Shown here: positions 4,892 through 9,065 of the stretch, one piece after another | Numbering within the stretch: the stretch's first letter is position 1 | Layout of the letters: every line of letters starts with the position of its first letter | NCBI GenBank assembly: GCA_035552275.1 | Contig: DASZLR010000171.1 | Location: 1 to 9,065 of the forward strand | Length of the DNA stretch: 9,065 nt | Source of the DNA: DASVLX01 sp035552275 | GTDB lineage: Bacteria > Actinomycetota > Actinomycetes > Mycobacteriales > Pseudonocardiaceae | Direction of reading: 5' to 3' | Program-made: the position numbers and the translations under genes | Notes under the pieces: model-generated | Database searches by the model: none | Seen by the model: the letters and a program-made list of their open reading frames with translations, nothing else | Told to the model about the DNA's origin: nothing

Positions 4892-7800
4892 GTGACGGAC
4901 GACGCGCCTGCCGCCCCGCTGACCGCCTGCACGGTGACGACCGTGGCCCAGCTGCCCGCGACCCGGGTGCTGATCCAGTCGTTCATCGAGCACCATCCCG
5001 GCGCCCGATGCCACGTCCTGCTGGTCGACACCGATGATCAGCTTCCGGACCTCGGTATGGACCTGGGCAGCGCGGAATTCCTGCACCCGGCCGAAATCGG
5101 CATCGCCGACGCCGACCTGGACCGGCTGCGCACCGCGTATCCGGCCGAGGAACTGTGCGCGGTGCTGCGGCCCACGCTGATCCTGTGGCTGCTCGGTTCG
5201 ACCCGCACCACCGGCCCGGTGCTGTACCTGGATCCGTCGGTGCTGGTGCTGGCGCCGATCGATGATCTCGTACTCGCCGGCCTGGTCCAGCGATCGCTGG
5301 TGCTGGTGCCGAGGGTGCTGTCCGCGCTGCCCGAGGACGGCCTGTTGCCCGACGCCGCGTCGCTGCGCGCGGCCGGCCTGTTCGACCCCGGTCTGGTCGC
5401 GGTGAATCGGGGCGCCGAGCAATTCCTGCGGTCCTGGGCCGAGCACTCGCAGCACGATCCGCGCGCCGCCGGGGCCTTTCTGGACGGCGCGGCGGTGCTC
5501 GCCGAGCCCCATCTGCTCCGCGATCCGGGTGTCGGGCTGTCGGTGTGGAACGCGGGCGGGCGGACCTTGGCCGCCGGCGACGAGGGCGCGCTGACCGTCG
5601 ACGGAATGCCGCTGCGCACTGTGCATTTCGCCGGTTTCGACCCCGGCCGACCCTGGTTGTTGTCCGCCGAGATCGCGGAGCGGCCCAGGGTTCTGTTGTC
5701 CGAGCACCGGTTGCTGGCCCGGCTGTGCGCGCGATACCTGTCCGAACTTTCTTCGGCCGCCAGGTCCGCGGCGCCGCCCACCGTCGATCAGCGAATTGGC
5801 ACCGCCCGGCTGCCGGTGGCGCTGCGGGTCGAGTACCGGGCCGCCTGGCTGGCCGCGATCCGAGCCGGCGCCCAGCCGCCGGCTCCGTGGCGTGGCGAGG
5901 AATTCCTGGCCTGGGCGACGGCTCCGGTCGACGGCCAGCCCGGCAGCACCCGCTGGGCCGCCGCGCTGTGGCGGGACGACACGCCGCTGGGTGCCGAATT
6001 GCGCCGGCGTTTTCCCGATCCGTTCGGCGCGGACGCGGCCGGTCTGCGGGACTGGTGCGCCGGAGTCGGCGTCGACGCCGGCGCGCTGCCGGCGGACGCG
6101 GTGCCGCACCCGCCCGATGACGATGTCCGGTTGCTCGACCAACTCGGCGTCTCCGTGCTCGGCGACGGCGAGGTCGCCGAGCTGTTGCGGGCGGCCGCCG
6201 CCGTGTCCGGGCTGCCGGTGTCCGATCAGGTCGGCTACCCGGTGGTGCTGTGCTGCGACGACGCCATGCCATCACCCGGCCTGGCCGACCGTCGCTACCT
6301 GGTCGCGGTGCCGGCGGACTCCGGTGAGCCGGCCGGTGGCCGCGACGGGACCGTGGACGAGACCTGGACCCTGTCGCGCAGCACCGCCGCCCAACTGGAC
6401 GGCGTGACCGGCACGCCCGTTCACCCGATCGTGTTGCCGGTGCGCGACCCCGGTGAGCGGGATGCCGCCGCCCGGGACGCGGCCCGTGCCGAAGTGAGCT
6501 GGCCGAAGCCGGCGGACGCGTTCGTGTTCGCCGCGCTTGCCGACCACGCGCACGAACGAGCCGACAACGCGCTCGGCGCGGTGTCCGCGTTCGTGGCCGC
6601 CTTTCCCGATCGCGCCGATGTGCGGCTGCTGCTGGTGGTCGACGGCGGCTCGGACTATCCCGAGGCAGCCGAGCGACTGCGCCTGGCCACCGCGACCGAC
6701 GACCGGATCAGGCTGGTGGAGCGGCCCGATTCGGACCTGCGCGAGCGGTGGCTGGCCACCGCGGACTGCGTGGTCAGCCTGCACCGCGCCGATCACCATG
6801 GCGGCGACCGGACCGCCCTGCGGCTGGCCGAGCCGGCAGCGTCCGGAATCCCGGTGATCGCCGTGGACCTCGGCGCGGTCGGCGAGCTGTTCGCGATGCG
6901 CGGCGCCGCCCTGGTGCCCGTCGGCGCCAGCGGCGTGGAGCCGAACCCGGTGGCCGCGGTCAAGATCCTGCGGATGCTGGCCGAAGATCCGGAGGGCGCG
7001 GCGGGGCTTGGCCAGGCGGTGCGCGCCGAACTGTTGCGCGAGCATTCGCTGGGCGTGGCCGGTGAGGCGCTGCGGGATCGGGTCGAGCGCGCCTACCAGG
7101 CATGGCGTGCCCGACGAGCGGTCAGCCGGCCCGAGCAGCCCGTCGATCCGTTGCGGCCGTTGCGTTCGGCGCGGCACGTGCTGCTGCGCGAACCGGACGT
7201 CGGGGTCGGGCACAAGATCCCGATGGCGCCCGCGCTGCGCAAGGCCGTGCTGCGGGTGCTGGCGCATTATGACGCGCACGTCCGCAACACCCTCGGCACG
7301 CTGATCGACGGCGTGGAACGGACCGCCGAGGAACTGGCCCGCCGGCAGGACAGCATCGACCTCGCCGGTGGTCCGGCCGATGTCGACCTGCTGCGGGACC
7401 GGCTCGACTGGCTCACCGAACGGGTGGCCGGCGCGGACGAGCGGCTGGTCGGCGTCGATGACGGCGTGTTGCGCGCTCGGGCCGAGCTGGCCGGCCAGTC
7501 CCGGCGACTCGGCGAGGTCGAGGACACCGTGGTGGCCGAGGCCGCCAAGCGCGGCGCGCAGGTGGACACCGTGGCCGATCGGCTGGACCGGCTGACCGAA
7601 GCGCTCGATCGCACCCTGGACCGGATCGATGACCTGGAATCGCGCACGGTCGCCTCGCTGCGGGACCGCGACGCGCGAGTTGAGGCCGCCCTGCGGGCCG
7701 CCGGCCAGGCGCAGCGCACCTCGGACGCGTTGCGGCGGGTGGTGCTGCGCGAGCACGAGCGGCGTGCCGAACAGATCGGCGCCGAGCAGACCCGCACCGA

Positions 7801-8689
7801 GCAGATCACCGAATCGGGTGCGGCCGGCGAGCCGCCGGACAGCGCGCTGGTGCTCTCCGACGCGGGTTTGCTGCGGTTGCCGACCGAGGACGGCGTGATG
7901 CTGCCGCTGTTGTCCAGCAACGGAACCTGGGAACCGGAGCTGTGCGCGCTGATCGACTCGCTGGTCGAGCCGGGGGCGGTCTTCCTGGACGTCGGCGCCT
8001 ATGTCGGATATCACACGCTGCGAGTGCTGTCCCGGCTCGGCAACAGCGGCGCGGTGATCGCCGTCGAGCCCAGCACCACGGCGGTGGACCTGTTGCGGCA
8101 TAACGTTTCGATCAATGTCTCGGCCGCTGCGGCCGCGCGGCTGACCACAATCACGGCGGCGGGCTGGGACACCAACGCGATGCTGCGCACCGAGCCGGCG
8201 ATGACCGGCGGGGTGGTGGTGCGTCCGGGTCCGGCTGAGCCGACAGCACCGGACGGCCCCGATATGGACCCCGCCATCGCGGCCGCGTCGGTGCCGGCCG
8301 TGCGGCTGGACCGCGAGCTGGAGGGCATGGCCAGCCTGGAGGGCATGCGGTTGTCAGTGGTCAAGGTCGATGCGCCCGGCTGCGGGCACCGGGCCCTGGG
8401 CGGGCTCGTTCGACTGTTGCGTCGGGACCGGCCCCATGTGCTGTGCTCGTTTTCCGCCACCCAAACGAGTGAAATCGGTGACGATCCAGTCTCGGTCCTT
8501 CGGGAGTTCGACACCTGGGGCTACGACGTGGTGTTGCTCGGCGAGACGGAACCGGCATCGGTTTCCGCCGTGTTGGATGTCGCGGCTCGGCAACACAACA
8601 CCACGCTGTGGCTGCGTCCACGGAGCCGAACAAGCATCGCCGCGGACCGCCCGGTGTCCGAGAAAAGCGGTGTTGACCAGCCGATTTGA
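4892..8689 (+). CDS. Fusion: GT-A glycosyltransferase, GT-B glycosyltransferase, coiled coil, FkbM-type methyltransferase
   Basis: This is a 1265-residue soluble protein with no signal peptide or membrane segment. Residues 10-285 are a GT-A (nucleotide-diphospho-sugar transferase) fold: opening strand CTVTTVAQLPATRVLIQSF, LYLDPSVLVL with Asp114 where DPD is usual, and the family's HFAGFDPGRPWLLS at 245-258. Residues 410-735 resemble a GT4-like GT-B enzyme with a shortened N-lobe (TVDETW at 487-492) and a C-lobe with VVSLHRADHHGGD (627-639) and PAASGIPVIAVD; the E-x7-E pair is Asp639/Glu647. Residues about 782-972 are a long, charged, Leu-heptad coiled coil. Residues 985-1245 are an FkbM-like SAM fold: FLDVGAYVGYHT (1031-1042), Glu1059 in AVEPS, Asp1160 in VKVDAPG. 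The likely role is building or capping a surface polysaccharide in the cytoplasm; the substrates are unknown. GTG 4892 is chosen from the leaderless -10 box. The stop overlaps the first rrn -35. Confidence 0.8.
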   Translation: MTDDAPAAPLTACTVTTVAQLPATRVLIQSFIEHHPGARCHVLLVDTDDQLPDLGMDLGSAEFLHPAEIGIADADLDRLRTAYPAEELCAVLRPTLILWLLGSTRTTGPVLYLDPSVLVLAPIDDLVLAGLVQRSLVLVPRVLSALPEDGLLPDAASLRAAGLFDPGLVAVNRGAEQFLRSWAEHSQHDPRAAGAFLDGAAVLAEPHLLRDPGVGLSVWNAGGRTLAAGDEGALTVDGMPLRTVHFAGFDPGRPWLLSAEIAERPRVLLSEHRLLARLCARYLSELSSAARSAAPPTVDQRIGTARLPVALRVEYRAAWLAAIRAGAQPPAPWRGEEFLAWATAPVDGQPGSTRWAAALWRDDTPLGAELRRRFPDPFGADAAGLRDWCAGVGVDAGALPADAVPHPPDDDVRLLDQLGVSVLGDGEVAELLRAAAAVSGLPVSDQVGYPVVLCCDDAMPSPGLADRRYLVAVPADSGEPAGGRDGTVDETWTLSRSTAAQLDGVTGTPVHPIVLPVRDPGERDAAARDAARAEVSWPKPADAFVFAALADHAHERADNALGAVSAFVAAFPDRADVRLLLVVDGGSDYPEAAERLRLATATDDRIRLVERPDSDLRERWLATADCVVSLHRADHHGGDRTALRLAEPAASGIPVIAVDLGAVGELFAMRGAALVPVGASGVEPNPVAAVKILRMLAEDPEGAAGLGQAVRAELLREHSLGVAGEALRDRVERAYQAWRARRAVSRPEQPVDPLRPLRSARHVLLREPDVGVGHKIPMAPALRKAVLRVLAHYDAHVRNTLGTLIDGVERTAEELARRQDSIDLAGGPADVDLLRDRLDWLTERVAGADERLVGVDDGVLRARAELAGQSRRLGEVEDTVVAEAAKRGAQVDTVADRLDRLTEALDRTLDRIDDLESRTVASLRDRDARVEAALRAAGQAQRTSDALRRVVLREHERRAEQIGAEQTRTEQITESGAAGEPPDSALVLSDAGLLRLPTEDGVMLPLLSSNGTWEPELCALIDSLVEPGAVFLDVGAYVGYHTLRVLSRLGNSGAVIAVEPSTTAVDLLRHNVSINVSAAAAARLTTITAAGWDTNAMLRTEPAMTGGVVVRPGPAEPTAPDGPDMDPAIAAASVPAVRLDRELEGMASLEGMRLSVVKVDAPGCGHRALGGLVRLLRRDRPHVLCSFSATQTSEIGDDPVSVLREFDTWGYDVVLLGETEPASVSAVLDVAARQHNTTLWLRPRSRTSIAADRPVSEKSGVDQPI

Positions 8690-8715
8690 CTTTGGTTGGG
8701 GCGACTGGGTAACTT
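8686..8715 (+). promoter_or_regulatory. rRNA operon promoter P1
   Basis: TTGACT (8686-8691), an 18-base spacer and TAACTT (8710-8715) form a good sigma-70-type promoter. The -35 box contains the TGA stop codon of the fusion gene (8687-8689), so the two units are packed without spare sequence. Confidence 0.6.
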
Positions 8716-8746
8716 TCTCCTCGTCGCAAGGGACGCCCAATCACTC

Positions 8747-8759
8747 CTGAGAGACTCAG
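8747..8759. repeat. Small inverted repeat between rrn promoters
   Basis: CTGAG-AGA-CTCAG is a perfect 5-bp inverted repeat with a 3-base loop. It lies just upstream of a -10-like TAGAGT (8769-8774) that may be a second promoter, although its -35 is weak. Confidence 0.3.
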
Positions 8760-8768
8760 CGAGTGGGG

Positions 8769-8774
8769 TAGAGT
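8769..8774 (+). promoter_or_regulatory. Possible rRNA operon promoter P2 (-10 box)
   Basis: TAGAGT fits TANNNT and stands between P1 and P3 in a region where actinobacteria commonly stack rrn promoters. The hexamer 17-18 bases upstream (TCCTGA/CCTGAG) is a poor -35, so this is tentative. Confidence 0.35.
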
Positions 8775-8786
8775 TCGGCCCGGTGG

Positions 8787-8815
8787 TTGACACCACGAAC
8801 GGTACGAGCTAAGCT
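8787..8815 (+). promoter_or_regulatory. rRNA operon promoter P3 (consensus)
   Basis: TTGACA (8787-8792), a 17-base spacer and TAAGCT (8810-8815) give a consensus -35, ideal spacing and a good -10. This is the strongest promoter in the window, with transcription expected to start near 8822. It faces the 16S leader. Confidence 0.8.
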
Positions 8816-9065
8816 ACTGCGGCTAACCCGGAACTGACCGAGACTCTGAGGGCCGCCTGCGGCCACCGGAAGCTCACCGGCTAGTCTGGGTACAACAGAA
8901 CGAGGCAGACGCCCTATCTTCTTGACACCGTTGGTGTTGGGTTGTGGTGTGCGTGTGTTCTTTGAGAACTCAACAGTGTGTCGACGATTGTTTACGCTTG
9001 TAGAGCCTTTTTTGTGGAACCCTCGGTTGAGTGGTTTCTTTGAGTGAATGATTATGTGCCAACTG
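8816..9065 (+). promoter_or_regulatory. rRNA operon leader (5' of 16S rRNA), incomplete
   Basis: This leader is lower in GC than the genes and contains no ORF. TGTTCTTTGAGAACTCAACAG (from 8956) is the conserved element found ahead of 16S genes in actinobacteria, linked to antitermination (BoxA-like) and processing. GTTCT-TTG-AGAAC (8957-8969) can form a small stem. GGCCGC-CT-GCGGCC (8851-8864) is a perfect palindrome. CTTGACACC-GTT-GGTGTTGGG (8921-8941) can form a nine-pair RNA stem with G-U pairs; its TTGACA could otherwise be a -35 of a fourth promoter with a poor -10 (TGGTGT, 8945-8950). The mature 16S sequence has not begun by the window end and should follow shortly. Confidence 0.8.

Noticed and set aside
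4781..6142. Large minus-strand ORFs under the fusion gene (also 6272-8101)
   Set aside because: They are low-complexity, Gln/Arg/Gly-rich antisense frames. The plus strand has clear domains throughout.
8882..8896. TAGTCT and TACAAC as additional rrn -10 boxes
   Set aside because: No acceptable -35 lies 16-19 bases upstream of either.
1..9065. CRISPR arrays, tRNAs, insertion sequences or prophage genes
   Set aside because: No regularly spaced repeats, cloverleaf-like segments, transposase motifs or phage proteins were seen on either strand.
8690..9065. Start of the mature 16S rRNA inside the window
   Set aside because: The conserved 16S 5' sequence (AGAGTTTGATC) is not present before the window ends; only the leader is seen.

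Overview
The window is high-GC actinobacterial DNA. The 16S rRNA leader at the right end carries the TTCTTTGAGAACTCAACAG signature of actinobacterial rrn operons. Together with a GlnA2-type glutamine synthetase, a DUF397 protein, a WXG-like type VII secretion substrate and frequent leaderless starts, this suggests a filamentous genus, probably in or near Pseudonocardiales. That placement is an inference; the 16S gene itself lies beyond the window.

Layout, left to right. (1) Positions 1-972, minus strand: N-terminal 324 residues of a WXG-like putative ESX/type VII effector (polymorphic-toxin style) that runs off the left edge. An 18-codon in-frame leader ORF with a TTA codon (976-1032) precedes it. 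(2) Positions 1088-1264, plus strand: a small DUF397 protein, and then 1295-1816 a pyridoxamine-phosphate-oxidase-like flavin split-barrel protein. (3) A short convergent gap with a GC-rich inverted repeat, and then 1849-3141 on the minus strand an MFS transporter of the SHS (Jen1/NanT) type, probably a monocarboxylate/H+ symporter. (4) A divergent 139-bp promoter region with a perfect palindrome, and then glnA2 (3281-4624, plus). (5) A 267-bp intergenic region with two inverted repeats. (6) Positions 4892-8689, plus strand: a 1265-residue protein fusing a GT-A-like glycosyltransferase, a GT-B-like glycosyltransferase, about 190 residues of coiled coil and an FkbM-type methyltransferase fold. 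(7) Positions 8690-9065: tandem promoters and leader of an rRNA operon.

Most genes appear to be single transcription units; the only plausible plus-strand pair is DUF397 plus the split-barrel gene. The MFS transporter and glnA2 share a divergent control region, so carboxylate uptake and gamma-glutamylation metabolism could be co-regulated. Three starts (1032 minus, 3281 plus, 4892 plus) show the same arrangement, a TANNNT -10 box followed by exactly six bases and then ATG or GTG, as expected for leaderless transcripts.

The most unusual item is the 1265-residue fusion. It combines two glycosyltransferase modules, a long coiled coil and a methyltransferase in one chain, and signature motifs in all three catalytic modules are altered. 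Its architecture recalls the coiled-coil rulers that cap and measure polysaccharide chains in Gram-negative O-antigen systems.
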